DNA of 64,000 nucleotides from Ophioderma brevispina (taxonomy: Eukaryota; Echinodermata; Ophiuroidea; Amphilepidida; Ophiodermatidae), in NCBI GenBank assembly GCA_023653785.1, contig JAMKCH010014290.1, positions 1-64,000 on the forward strand, given 5' to 3'. Under the pieces are notes generated by a model. It ran no database searches. It was given only the letters and a program-made list of their open reading frames with translations, and was not told the origin of the DNA. A program made the position numbers and the translations under genes. This document shows, piece by piece, positions 1-11,002 of this stretch (its first letter is position 1; every line of letters starts with the position of its first letter).

Positions 1-970
1 TTTTAGATGTCATAAACCATAAAATTCTAAGAATTCGTTTTAATCTAGTACTTTTCACAAAATTCTTCCATACGTAATAAAAAGGTCGTTTCTGTTATTA
101 AATCATTGATAAATTTTACTCCATTTCTTTCCCAGTGTCTGTAATGTATAGAATATTACCGACTTTACTCATATATGTTCCATATGCACTGACTGAGGAA
201 ATCTTTTTGAGTTACAAATGCATGCCTTTGAGTATATTTTATCCCATCTTCAAACATCTTTCCAAACTTGTTTTTGTACTTTTGAGTATCAATGGGTAAA
301 ACATCCGTTATCTAAACAGTATTTAACTCGTTTGGAACAAATTCATACTAATAAAGTAGAATTCCCAATGTGCCATAGTCTTCTTACTCCAACTTATTTT
401 TGAGAACCACATGGATAGCCAAAATCTACCATTTTGATTCCTCCATTTTCATATTCCCTGAGTAAGTATAATTCGTGCTTCTGTCTTGTTTATTAATTCT
501 CATAGAAATTTGAAAAAAAAGCTTATTATTACTTGAGATACATTCATCACTGGGATTTGGGATTGATAAACATATGATTAAATTTGGGGGTAAGCAGAAT
601 TACTTTTACATCTACAGTTTTACCAAGAACTGTAAGTTGTCTTTTTGACCAATGGTTCATTTGTTTTTTTTACTACTCTAGAGCTTTTGTAATTTATTCT
701 GGCATTTCATTAAGATGTTTACAGAAAAGGTGATTCCAATCATTGAAATTGTTTTGGGAAAAGACCAATTTCAAACGTCCTTCTAACTTGTCCTCTCAAT
801 TTTTCTTACTTCCAATCCCAAACTGGTACCGTTTTATCTAATTCGGTTTTTAACCAGAAATTCTTGCAAAGTTTTCTATCACATCTAAAGCGGTTTTAAA
901 CGACAGATTTGAACCATCTAATATCAATGTCGTATTACATCTAATATCAATGTCGTATCAAGTATAGCTG
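1..970 (-). pseudogene. Degenerate L1/Tx1-like LINE reverse transcriptase fragment
   Basis: Read on the minus strand with frame changes, this stretch gives a recognisable series of non-LTR retrotransposon blocks. A DTTLILD block near 930-960 corresponds to the end of the catalytic (F/Y)ADD box. It is followed by a DVIENFARISG-like block, a WLGITFS-like and GKTVDVKV-like thumb region, then EYENGGIKMVDF near 425-470. The C-terminal part has WERNGVKFINDLI near 90-140 and EEFCEKY..IKTN near 35-75. Order and spacing match the RT thumb and C-terminal domain of L1/Tx1-type LINEs. The residues expected as ADD read as ILD, stops and frameshifts are frequent, and the 5' part is missing beyond about 970, so it is dead. 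It runs off the left window edge. The family is clear; the clade is inferred. Confidence 0.75.
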
Positions 971-1024
971 TGTGGCCATAAAGTGTTGAAATAGGTCCAA
1001 GGTGGAACGTGTGTTTGTGTTTAG

Positions 1025-1043
1025 GTGTGTGTGTGTGTGTGTG
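1025..1043. repeat. (TG)n microsatellite
   Basis: A pure GT dinucleotide run of 19 bases, extended in degenerate form on both sides. Simple-sequence DNA with no gene around it. Confidence 0.95.
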
Positions 1044-1209
1044 CATGTATGTTTTGCGTGGTGGGCACGTTCGGGGATAAGGTTCTTACTTTTTTGTTCA
1101 TAACATTTAAAGGGAAAACAGGCTTCAATTTTGCATGGTTATTAGTAATAATAGCTTTCTTCTGAGACCAAAATCGTGTGGTGACTGGATAAGCTATCGA
1201 TCGACTCAT

Positions 1210-2300
1210 TAACCTTTAATAGGCAAAATTACGGATGACGTACGTACAAAACGCGTCTAATTTCTACAACGTTTCTTAGTTATCACCTCTACGTACTTAA
1301 TTAAACCATTAAGAGTACATATTCACCCCTAGTACTTCTTGTTCCACTTGCAGTTTGGGTCTTGATGTTTTATAGACCTGCCAAAGTGCAAATATACTTT
1401 TAATGTGTCATTGCGTTTTCAAGATGACGTACTGATATGACGCAAAAATATAACTACACGTAAAATCTACTTTTATTATTTATACGTCAATCGTAATATT
1501 GCAAATAAACAAATTACTCTTGAAGTACACTTTACGTGATTCTCCCCAAAAAAGAAACAACCGAAAAAATACCCCCCCAAAAAAACCACAAAACAAAACA
1601 AACAACCAAAACAAAAATGCAAAGACAAATTATGTTTAAACAAAAAAATATGACGGCTGACGCCTTTGGGGATATGTCTCTCAATAAATAGCTACATTTT
1701 GAGTATTTTATCCTTTTAAAGCAGGCAGTTTCATTTGCTGTAATTTTTACTTTCAAATTTTTGTTTTGTTCAAATTGGACATTCCGATCCAAAGTTATGT
1801 TCAATCAAAGCCAAACAGATACTGTAAACTTTTCGGTGAAATACATTTTACTATGCAAATTCAAGTGTATAAGTTCTAATAGTTTTTTGTTTTTCAAATA
1901 GCGATATTTAACAAAAAATAAATTAAAAACAATTTAAATTAGTGTGATCAGGATCTTAAAATTTTCATTATTTTCAATTCAGTCTTCCTAAATCATTCAT
2001 AAATTGGACACAAAATTAAATCTATAAAATGTTTATAATTGAAAAATCTGTGATTCCTAGATTTAAAATAGTGTTTTTTCTCAAATAGCGTTTTTTCGCA
2101 ACAGAAACGATTTTTTTCGGTAATATCTTTATGCAATTTGAAACTAATGTTTTTTTAGTGCTCTATTCTTCACTCTTTAGTTTTTTGCAGATGACTATGA
2201 ACTTGAGGACTAATACTCTCCTGCCACACCGGGTACCAACAATAAAATACACGTTCATCGAACGCATGTCGTCCTGCCGTCGCGTTTGTGAATGGGGAAG
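1210..2300. other. AT-rich intergenic DNA, no feature recognised
   Basis: I see no coding signal or recognisable mobile element here. An A/C-rich tract (AAAACAAACAACC type) lies near 1550-1650, and several ACGTAC/TGACG motifs are scattered between 1230 and 1440. Confidence 0.5.
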
Positions 2301-2314
2301 AGTCGCCCCACCTG

Positions 2315-2338
2315 AGGTCACCAGGTCACATGAGGTCA
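2315..2338 (+). promoter_or_regulatory. Three direct AGGTCA half-sites (DR2 then DR4)
   Basis: AGGTCA occurs at 2315-2320, 2323-2328 and 2333-2338 on the same strand, with spacers of 2 and 4 bases. AGGTCA is the consensus half-site of many nuclear receptors. DR2 and DR4 are recognised spacings for retinoid and LXR/TR-type heterodimers in animals. Whether the site is used is unknown; no promoter or gene is identifiable nearby. Confidence 0.4.
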
Positions 2339-2591
2339 CTACATGTGGGTCCGCTATACCCAATGCCATTGTATACAGTGTCATGAAAATGTGGCGCACA
2401 TAGGGAGTGGAAACATCGGGCAATTATGCTTTGGGTTAACATTGGGGTTAACATTTTATAACACAAAACAGATGGATATACACAGAACACGCACACACAC
2501 ACTGCCAAAGTAATCCCTATGTACCGCTTGCTTCGCAGACGACACAAAAATCAACATATATTACTCTTTCTCCCCCCTGCGTTATTACTGA

Positions 2592-2775
2592 TTAAGGCAC
2601 TATCAGGGATGTTGCTAAATTAGAAAATCATCAAAATCAGATTTTGTATGTTTTGTAACAAGCTTTGTATCCTAACATACCTCTCAAATGATAAAGACCA
2701 AAATAAACCGAATAAGGACAAAATCGGATATTTCATTGTTCTTACAAACTTTTTCCTTCACTTTTACAGGTGCAT
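2592..2775 (+). mobile_element. MITE family M1, truncated copy
   Basis: This starts at TTAA (2592-2595) followed by GGCACTATCAGGGATGTTGC, a variant of the M1 end. It then follows M1 through the ATCAAAATCAGATTTTG, TATCCTAACATACC and AATAAGGACAAAATCGG blocks. A central segment of roughly 130 bases is missing relative to the full copies at 17155 and 30092, and the right terminus is lost. Non-autonomous; no coding content. Confidence 0.75.
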
Positions 2776-3131
2776 GTTCCGATCGTCCATTGGGACTCCC
2801 CTGATTTACCCGGAAAGTAGTACGATTTTGATATCAATGAAGGTCGTATTTTTCTCATTTTCGTCCCGAAATTTGAGCCACTCAATCCATTTCGTTTCCT
2901 AAGAATATAAACAAAAAACCACCGTTTTAATGATTAAACCATCATATTGACTGTATGGAGAGAGGGGCTATGCATGTGTATTATTGCGTTCTTCTACCAT
3001 CAAAAAACAAAACAACAAAACCGAAGTTTGTTCAGAAAATACTTGATGGGGTGTATGGCATAGTGACAGGCTCTCATTATCAAGACACAACACCAATACA
3101 CATAAATCGGGAACAAGCACCTTTAAGTTTT

Positions 3132-3157
3132 CCCCCCCCCCCCCCCCCCCCCCCCCC
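3132..3157. repeat. Poly-C run (26 bases)
   Basis: Uninterrupted run of 26 C residues. The length should be treated cautiously because such homopolymers are error-prone in sequencing. Confidence 0.95.
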
Positions 3158-3744
3158 TGAAAATTCAAATATTTTTACTCTTTCGGGGGATCTTGATATG
3201 TGCCTTTAACCTACATGTTTTCTTCACATGGACGTCTTTGGACTACGAAAAATGGTGCAGGTTATTGCCCATATACTAGTTAATGTATGCTCTCCCGTTA
3301 AACTTCTCCCCGTGTCATCTTACCTCAATCCATTCACGTCATCCCAATGCTACTGCAATTGTGATGTACCTAGCCCTGCATTATTGACTTCATTACGACT
3401 TTGCCCGAGGAAGCTTGCAACTTAGCACGCGAATAGGTGCAAATACTGACAAAGTCGAATAGCATCATGTGTATGGATGTGATATTTTTACGGTTATTTG
3501 TTTTTTCTTGCAGCAAAACTTGGCTTAGATGATTGTCTTGTTAAGAAAATATTTTGAAGTCATTATGCGATCATCACTTCTTTGTGATTCGCTTTGAATT
3601 AATTCTAGTTCGTAGATATTTTTGTGTTAAAGAAAATAATGGACAAAGAAATAGTGTTCAAAATGGACGTATTGGGATTATTTTTATTTCCAAATGACAA
3701 TGACAACAGAAGCTTCCCTGTGGCGCAATAATGTGAGACCAGTG

Positions 3745-4088
3745 CCCGGATGGGGGGGGGGGGGCCACTCCCCATCTTGGAGGTGACGCACAGGTAAGGC
3801 TTTTAAGACCACATTTTCAGCATCGATGTCACCCAAAGGACCCATATATTTGAAATGTCACCAAAGACCCCATATTATTTATAATGTTACCAAACTGTCA
3901 CGCAAAGACCCGTAGTTTTGGGAAAATTGTTGAAAATGTTCACTCAAAGACCCCTTTTGGTAGAATTTTTCGCAAAATTTCTAAAAAGAACCCATGTTTG
4001 GAAAATTTTGTCACCCTGAAACCCATGGGTTTCCAAGCGCCAGCCTTATCACCCATATCCATTTCTATGGGCCCCCCCCCTCGGACCA
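3745..4088 (+). mobile_element. AAAGACCC-module dispersed element, copy a
   Basis: The element is bounded by a G run at 3752-3764 and a C run near 4071-4080. It contains quasi-periodic modules of the form TCACCCAAAGACCC followed by an AT-rich spacer, starting near 3829, 3858, 3897 and 3941, and a related module near 4010. The right part reads CAAGCGCCAGCCTTATCACC. Reverse-complement relatives lie at 17841-18125 and 25720-25957, with a partial one at 24925-25095, which shows it is a dispersed repeat family. No coding capacity and no known family recognised. Confidence 0.7.
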
Positions 4089-4360
4089 GGGTTCATTAGC
4101 ACACTGCGACCGACCAGGAGCTGACCAGTACTAACAGTGTAATGAGGCGATCAATTAATTTTCCTTTCAGTATCGGTATATTGACCCAGATGCCAGAGCT
4201 ACCCAGCTAACACTTACACTTTAATTAACCCAGGATCTGTAAACGACCACGTTTATTGGACCTACACGGTCGCCTTCTTCGATAAAGGTCAAGTTTGCCT
4301 TAAAATCACCGAAAGCCTTTATAGAGTATGATGTAGTGTGCTGCTGTTAATTAAACATGG

Positions 4361-4737
4361 TTAAAGGCCCTCGACTCAGAGGATTCTATATATTTTTCGT
4401 GTATTAAGTTAAAAATAGTCACCTAGAAATATAGCCAACCTCAAAATGCCCAATTTCCAAAGTTTGAGATGAATCCGATTCTGTTTTCAGGCGTACAGTA
4501 AGTAAGTACAAACGTGTATGTATAGATAACAGTGGTATAGGATACTGGTATATAGAAAAATTCCGGATCCGGGAACTTTATACAAGTTTGTGATTTTTTG
4601 TTGAAGACTTTGATTGTAGCTTAGCTGATTTCACACAGTGTGATTAGTATATAAAGGAAAAAGATTTGTATATTCAAAGAACACGATTCGTTGAAAATTG
4701 AGGGTGCCCTCATCTGGAATCTCTGAGTCAGCCTTAA
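4361..4737 (+). mobile_element. MITE family M2, complete copy
   Basis: This 377-bp element is flanked by TTAA at 4361-4364 and 4734-4737. Its ends are inverted repeats: the left reads AGGCCCTCGACTCAGAGGAT and the right reads ATCTCTGAGTCAGCCT. Homologous DNA occurs at 31138-31408 and 63280-63610, so it is a dispersed family. It has no transposase and must be non-autonomous. The TTAA flank suggests a piggyBac- or Kolobok-type transposase; this is inference. Confidence 0.8.
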
Positions 4738-4892
4738 TTCATGCGTTTACGTATATTGATCCCGGTATTAGTAAGTATATAATTTTTGTCTCAAAATTAT
4801 CGGATTATTATTGTCCAAATTGTGTTATTATGTCTAAACGTGTGCTATTATATTTTAAGGCTATCCACCAGGTCCCATGAAGACGCTAATAC

Positions 4893-5109
4893 TTAAAGGT
4901 AGTAGGTTGTAGCTATTTGGGTCCAAACGGCAATGGCCAAAGACGGACTTAAAGGTGGTCAACGCCTTTTTTGTAACATTGGGCGGGGTATGTTAACGTT
5001 ATGCCAATATGCGCCATTATATAAATGAGACACCCGCAAAATAAGACAGCCGTGTAGAAAAATATATAAATCAACACACAATCCAAATAGCCCATTCCGG
5101 TCTAATTAA
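4893..5109. mobile_element. Possible small TTAA-flanked inverted-repeat element
   Basis: TTAA at 4893 is followed by AGGTAGTAGGTTGTAGCTATTTGGGT. The region ends near TTAA at 5106-5109, where the reverse strand carries a related GGCTATTTGGAT block. Only the inner part of the inverted arms matches well and no second copy was seen, so this is tentative. Confidence 0.3.
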
Positions 5110-5749
5110 AAGTCAAAGGTGTGTGACCCGACGACAGGCATCCTTGCATACTCTATTTTTCACCCAATCAAATTTTGTTGGTTTAGGCCTATGGAATTTT
5201 GGTTATTAGAAATAGGAAAGCTCAAATGTTCACTCAAACCCAGAGGCAGGAACGCCAACGAACGCAGATGCGTTAATTTAAAAGGTCAATTCTGAAGGCG
5301 TCGAACTTTGCGTGAGCGCATGAGCAATCGTGGCGTACGAGGGAAACGATATTTTTTCGCGCGTTTTTCATTACCAATTTTAATTGATAATTTTAAAAAC
5401 ACAGGAGAGGCCCAATTATTCCCACAGACTCCTGAATAAGTCTTAGATATGTATATTTTGTTTATAAATATGCAATTTTGCAATCGGCTTTCTCCAGTAC
5501 GATATTAAGGCAAATTTTAGCCATGATCATGCTGTCAACTCCCAGCGAATTTTGCAAGTTTTGACATGTTCAAGTTACCTGCGAATGTGATCTTATCAAA
5601 ATGAATGACTCACTTTTTAGCATGTATGAGATAAAATATTGGTAATATTCTATTTATGATAGGGTTTATCGATGGCAATGACCCGTAATTGTCAGGAAAA
5701 AATGCAGTGTGAAAACACGTTGTCAAAAATGAGATTTGACAGAGAGATA

Positions 5750-5778
5750 GATCAACTCTATTACCTATAGAGTTGATC
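5750..5778. repeat. Perfect 11-bp inverted repeat
   Basis: GATCAACTCTA (5750-5760) and TAGAGTTGATC (5768-5778) are perfect reverse complements separated by 7 bases. The hairpin lies 17 bases upstream of the tRNA-like sequence at 5795. Confidence 0.8.
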
Positions 5779-5794
5779 ATGCTTATTGCATTAT

Positions 5795-5867
5795 GCCCCT
5801 GGTTAGCTTAGTTATGAAGCGCGCTATTCAAGTATATACGGCGATTCACGGGTTGAGTCCAGCCAAG
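5795..5867 (+). pseudogene. tRNA-like sequence (tRNA pseudogene or SINE head)
   Basis: This 73-nt segment has tRNA-like order. An A-box-like GGTTAGCTTAGTTA starts at 5801, and a degenerate B box, GGTTGAGTCC at 5851-5860, sits at the usual distance. A T run at 5871-5878 could act as a Pol III terminator. The first seven bases do not pair with the 3' end, and the B box has lost the conserved GGTTCGA core. It is therefore not a functional tRNA by inspection; a decayed tRNA or the head of a tRNA-derived SINE fits best. Confidence 0.45.
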
Positions 5868-5879
5868 CCATATTTTTTT

Positions 5880-7080
5880 AAAAACTCAGTACGCTGGCCA
5901 GCTCCAGGAAGATTAATATTGATGTTCTATGTTATACTATCAATTTATTATTGTTCCTGATCTTATTTGGGTTGGGTCTTTAAGAGTAGGCGAATTTTGC
6001 GCGGGGCCCTTTCCCCTTCAACTGTAAGTTACGCCCACTGCACAACTGAGCAACTTAGTACCGGTTATCCTTCAAAAAATCAATATGCACACAGTTGAAT
6101 GCGGTTCATGTTCTTTATACGTAGTGACTTAATTGATTGTTTCACAAGAAAGCTGGGGAGGATTTCAAGGCAGCGTTCAGTCAGTCATCAGTACTGTTTT
6201 TCTTATCTTTTAGGTACATTATTCTGTAAAACGATACCATTTCACAATATAATTACTAACAACTTTAAAACCACTATTTTGTCCTTTTGAAAGTTGCAAA
6301 GGACACAAAATAATAAGCTCGGTTTTCTTCTAGGTAAACAACATTTCTGCACGGGTCGTGATCTACTTGCGGCATGCTTGCGTGTCATTGTCACGCATGC
6401 AACACCTTTCAGATCGAAAAAAAACCAATCATGCGATGGCCGTATTAGCATGCCATAATTCACGATTTTTCAGACAAAACTAATGTACATCAAGATCTAA
6501 CACTTGTAGCATTTTTCGAGATGGCGAATTATCATGAGCCAAATAGGTTCTTTTTTGTTGTTCGTGACACTGACTTTCGCCAATGTTTGTATTGTATTTT
6601 CGGCGCGTGTTTAGCTTAATTTTCTGGCACGGCATTCACATATCTCTACACACACCAATTTCTACGGGAAATCAAATTTAGTATCTTATATGCGTTGTAA
6701 GTTACTAAATTAACGAAAATTTCATTCATTTCGATTTTTAATTTATCTCGAGAACTCGGCACTCGCAAATCTGAAGCGCAGTTGGATTTTTAAAATTTTG
6801 TGACTGTGGACGTCATATAGGGGGTCACCTGTATAAAATAACGAAAGTAATGCCACTGGCGTTCCTTAGACATGACGAAACCAGTCAAGTTATAGGCATA
6901 GGTTTGCTTTAGATGCCAACACCGCACTGTACCCGCCCAAGTGGGCTGCTTTTGACCATAAAATAGTGCGCTCAAAGTGCCATTTTCGACGGTGCGGCAG
7001 GTACGGGTGCTTTATCTTGTCCCATAGAAACCAATGGTTATGTTAAAAATTGGCTCTATTTTGTGGCCGCCAACGGGTTA
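5880..7080. other. Intergenic DNA, no feature recognised
   Basis: No coding exon or repeat family is evident. Several short reading frames fall here without recognisable motifs. Base composition is mixed, with small GC-richer patches near 6000 and 6900-7010. Confidence 0.4.
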
Positions 7081-7084
7081 GTAC

Positions 7085-7160
7085 ATTGTGACCCCACTGT
7101 TCTGCACCCACTTTTCTGCATCCACAGTTTTGCCCACTTTCTGCACCACTTTTTCTGACT
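7085..7160. repeat. Degenerate CTGCACCCACTTTT minisatellite
   Basis: TTCTGCA-type units followed by CCCACTTT recur about four times with spacing of roughly 15-25 bases. The units are diverged, so this is an old short tandem array. Confidence 0.55.
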
Positions 7161-7301
7161 CATTTTTTTCTGTTACTCAATCAGTATTAACGTCCAAATA
7201 TGATTAATAGTGTAAAATTACCCATTTTTTTTAACAAAACTAAATTTTGAAATATGTCAACAATTTGCAGCCTCGTCCGCGAAATTCAAAAGGAAGGCAG
7301 G

Positions 7302-7392
7302 TCAATTCGTCCCAAACCCAATTCGTACACCCCAATTCGTCCAGGTACCGATTCGTCCAAGTACCAATTCGTCATGTACCAATTCGTCCCGG
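7302..7392. repeat. 16-bp minisatellite (CCAATTCGTCCNGGTA)
   Basis: ATTCGT recurs at 7305, 7321, 7335, 7351, 7367 and 7382, giving a period of about 16 bases. Spacers are CCAGGTACC-like. It is a clear short tandem array of about six units, located 150 bases after another array of similar period. Confidence 0.85.
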
Positions 7393-8399
7393 GGTTGATA
7401 CCAATTGTCCGAACTAAAACCATTACAATGAAATGTAGCGTTTTAGTATTTGACCCCTGGAGAAGCTAAATTTAACCTTTGACCTACAATAACGGCGTTC
7501 AGCTTACAACTCCTTAAGGGTAAGTCAGAGATAGCACAAACTATACATTTTTTTTTAATCTGTGCATCATACGACATTTTGGTATGAATTCAACAAACAT
7601 TGGACACACTTTTCAAATTTTACCCTGTTATAATTTTGCGAGCCTAGCTCGCTTTTAAAGTACCCATACAGAATGCATCATACCATTTTTAGTGTATGTC
7701 ATAGTATAAGGTAGTCCTGTGGTATTTAAAGGCCTCTTTGCCCCCCCAGTGGTTACCCGACAAACATGCCTGGCTCACAAACTATCGTAGGCAATTGTAC
7801 CAACACATCTCTGATTGCATATCGCATTTGAGGCATTATGATCAGAATGGTTAAAGATTACTTGTTTTATAAAGCTCTTAAGAACTTGACTTGGGCTTCC
7901 ATTGCACAATAATAGTATCGATCCATCGCAGTATTCGTCGGTTAAGACTACGGCGGATAATATTAAATAAGACCATTTTTCTAAAAATAAAAAAAAAAAT
8001 CCTATGTTTGAAACTCAAAACTAGGCAGCTGTTGCCTCGCTTTGTCTTATCTGGGCCCCATACATCAAATCTTTGTTCTTATGGAATGAGAAACGACCGT
8101 CTACAAGATCCCGCATAAATCTCATGTTTAAGTTATGCCGATAAGAATTCTCTAATGCATGATCTGGCATAATCTGCCTGTCAAATGAATCCTAGTTAAG
8201 ACACGGAGCACGCTCTGCATTAGATTTAAGATTCGAGGGTTTAGGACGGTCTCCTCCGGGCTTTGACCATCTAAAGGATTTACTCCTACTGATTGGAATT
8301 GTATCAGAATTCGATGCTCTAAACTGATATTTAAAAAACCAGTCAAGAACACCTGCATAACTGGTATCTACTTGACCCAAAATTGGAACGCAATAATAA

Positions 8400-9670
8400 A
8401 TGTGAATATTGGGCTATTCCGGAAATTATCCATCCCCAAATATATTCAATATTCGAAATGACTAGGGGACCCAATAATGAGGAAATCATAGAAATTTTTT
8501 TCCAATCATGTCATCTTTGGTGTTTGTTAGTACTCTCTCTGTGAAAGACTGACAGTTTTACCATCTCAAGCTACACCCACCCACCAAGTTTGTGACCGTA
8601 GCCCCCCGGCCTCTGAGAAAAAAGGCAGACAGACACGCAGACAACAGGGACAGACAGATACACGTGGGCTATCTTATAAATTAGATAAATAAATACACAA
8701 GGTTTAAAAAAAATCACTTCATGCAGGTGTCGAGGGTATGCCTTTATTTGGAGAGGAGTGTTGATACCGAAATTTAAAAAGACGGTGTGAAAGTAATGTA
8801 GTCCGCAGGAAAGCTAGTACGTGCACCAAGGACCGACAACGGTAATATAAAGCGTGAAACTAATGTTGCGTGAGATGTCAAATTTCGAGGGCCTATTATT
8901 TCTCCTAAGAGCTTCTACTGGCGTATCTGACCTTTCCACACATTGAATAATTAGCCCGTGTAACGGTTGTTGTAAATAAAGTAAACTGAGTGTCCACCCC
9001 CATGAGAGAGTTGTCCTAGCTCCATGTAAATACGGATAAAACCGTGGACCTTGTAGACGGGGTCATTTGGGGCAGAGACTTACTCAAAGGGTTTCTTTTG
9101 CAAACCACATTGGCCCAAGCGGGCAACGGGCTCGAAAACTAACCCTTTAAGCGTGTGGGTCGGCCGCTTATCCACTGCGATCAAAATGCACTAAAAACCC
9201 ATTCAACAACCCCTTAATTTGGGTTCTAGCAAAAGCCATTGAAAAGAATTACCTTTCTTCCTTTTAGTTTATATGAAATTCAAAAAAAATTAATCGGATA
9301 AAAAGATTAATGGATTCCATTATTGTCCATTAGTTAGGTTGAAAAAAATGGAAAAGGATTTACGTACCGCATGTTACACTAATTATTTGCATACCATCTA
9401 TGAACGAAAAGTGCATGTTGTGTTGTCCGTTGATCATCCTAAAGGTGATATTACTACATAATGGACTTGTTTGTTTCCCTCAGGAAGGATATTTGATCAT
9501 TATTTTTAATTTGTTCTTCTGATTCCAAGCATTAATTTATTTTCACTACAACGGATTAATGTAATTATAATACCCTAGAATTACTCTTTAATGCAAATAC
9601 ATAGTAATTTAATTTCTATGGAAATTGTTGGGTTGGTGAATGGGGCATTTTGAAGATCTGATTTTTGCAT
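8400..9670. other. Intergenic DNA with short CAGACAGA-like patch
   Basis: A short array of CAGACAGA-type units occurs at about 8625-8662, next to ATAAATAAATA at 8680. This could be the tail of an old retroposon, but no body was identified. The remainder shows no recognised gene or element. Confidence 0.35.
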
Positions 9671-9673
9671 TAA

Positions 9674-9972
9674 TTGATGTGTTTTGTTTTTATTGTTGGC
9701 GCTTGCGAGACCAGCTCATTTCATGGAATCCTATCTACTCATTCACGTTTTGGTCTGCCTCACTTATCACTCACTAATTTTTTGGTCTTCTTTTGTCTAA
9801 CTCCTACTCCTAAATTGTCAGGTTTAACTCTTAAATGGTCACGCGCTACATGTATCAATTGTATCTATATCCCTAACGTCCCTTAATCGCTTCAAAACCC
9901 ACCTGACAAACAATCACGGAGCGAACCCCTGTCTTAGCTTAGTGGGAAATTGCTCCTATATCTGACAACAAA
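9674..9972 (+). mobile_element. LINE-like 3' end, copy 1 of a local duplication
   Basis: This segment is repeated at 10231-10497 with the same order of blocks (TTATTGTTGGCGCTTGCGAG, TTGGTCTTCTTTTG, AATGGTCACGCGCTACA). A plus-strand frame near 9860-9910 gives ISLTSLNRFKTHLT, resembling the C-terminal SLxSFKxxLKTHLF motif of CR1/L2-type LINEs. The upstream reading is broken by frame changes. The duplication is seen directly; the LINE assignment rests on that motif only. Confidence 0.45.
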
Positions 9973-10230
9973 TACCGCTACCTCACTTTTTGCGGTGATT
10001 GTCAGATTTTACTTTAGGGACGTTAGCGATATATAAACTTGCAAACTTACGATAGCAAGTGTTTTCTATGGCTGTTGGTAACAAGAAGGCATTCTAAGTC
10101 AGTCAAATTTAATGATGACTTATTAAACTCAAAACTAGAATTGCAACAGAATCAATTTCTCCACAATTGTATCGGGAAACCTTTGAAAAAAAATTGATTT
10201 TTTAATTGTTTTTGTTGACGTTTTCGCAAA

Positions 10231-10497
10231 TTGATTTGTTTTTGTTTTTATTGTTGGCGCTTGCGAGACCAGCTCATTTCTATTTACTCATTCACGTTTT
10301 GGTCTGCCTCACTTATCACTGACTGAGTTTTTGGTCTTCTTTTGCCTAACTCCTACTCCTAAATTTTCATGTTTTTAAAACTCCTAAATGGTCACGCGCT
10401 ACATTGGGGGAGTTTTTACATAATTGTATCTATATCCCTAACGTTCCTTAATCGCTTCAAAACCCACATGGGAAATTACTCTTAGATCTGACAACAG
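10231..10497 (+). mobile_element. LINE-like 3' end, copy 2
   Basis: This is the second copy of the 9674-9972 segment. It lacks about 35 bases (after the RFKTH block) present in copy 1 and has an 18-base insertion after the GCGCTACA block. It runs straight into a (TTTC)n tract at its right end, as retroposon tails often do. Confidence 0.45.
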
Positions 10498-10498
10498 A

Positions 10499-10502
10499 TT
10501 TT

Positions 10503-10562
<60 letters not shown>

Positions 10563-10563
10563 G

Positions 10564-10595
<32 letters not shown>

Positions 10596-10600
10596 TTCCT
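10499..10600. repeat. (TTTC)n microsatellite
   Basis: About 100 bases of TTTC/CTTT tetranucleotide repeat with one G interruption at 10563. The Lys/Glu/Arg-rich reading frames on the opposite strand are artefacts of the repeat. Confidence 0.95.
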
Positions 10601-11002
10601 GTTCTCTTTCTTCTGCAACACCTACAACATTGTGTAGGAGGATATCGACAATAACGAAACATAAAGTGACGTTTCGCATGATAACATTTTACTTTCTGGA
10701 CAACCGAGAGTTAAACGGAAACATTTCCGTCTCGAAGGACCAAGAGTTCAGAGTGTGGTTGGAAGATGTTCAGTCTCCATTCCATTGGTCTAATTAAAGA
10801 CTAGACTGGTTTGATTAATTCAGTCTCCACAGGAAATGGTCTAAGACACGCCACGCATAGGTTTGTCTATATAAACGAAAACAGACTTATTTGTTTGTTA
10901 TATTTTTTGTTTATTATATTTCCGTGAACAGAAAATAATTCGTAATTTAATTATAAGTATTTACTTTGCCGACTCTCACATAAGCATTTCTGTATTTCTG
11001 TG

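Noticed and set aside
7302..7392. CRISPR-like array
   Set aside because: Period of about 16 bases with no distinct repeat/spacer structure; the context is animal genomic DNA.
10438..10679. Lys/Glu/Arg-repeat frames
   Set aside because: Translations of the (TTTC)n tract on the opposite strand.
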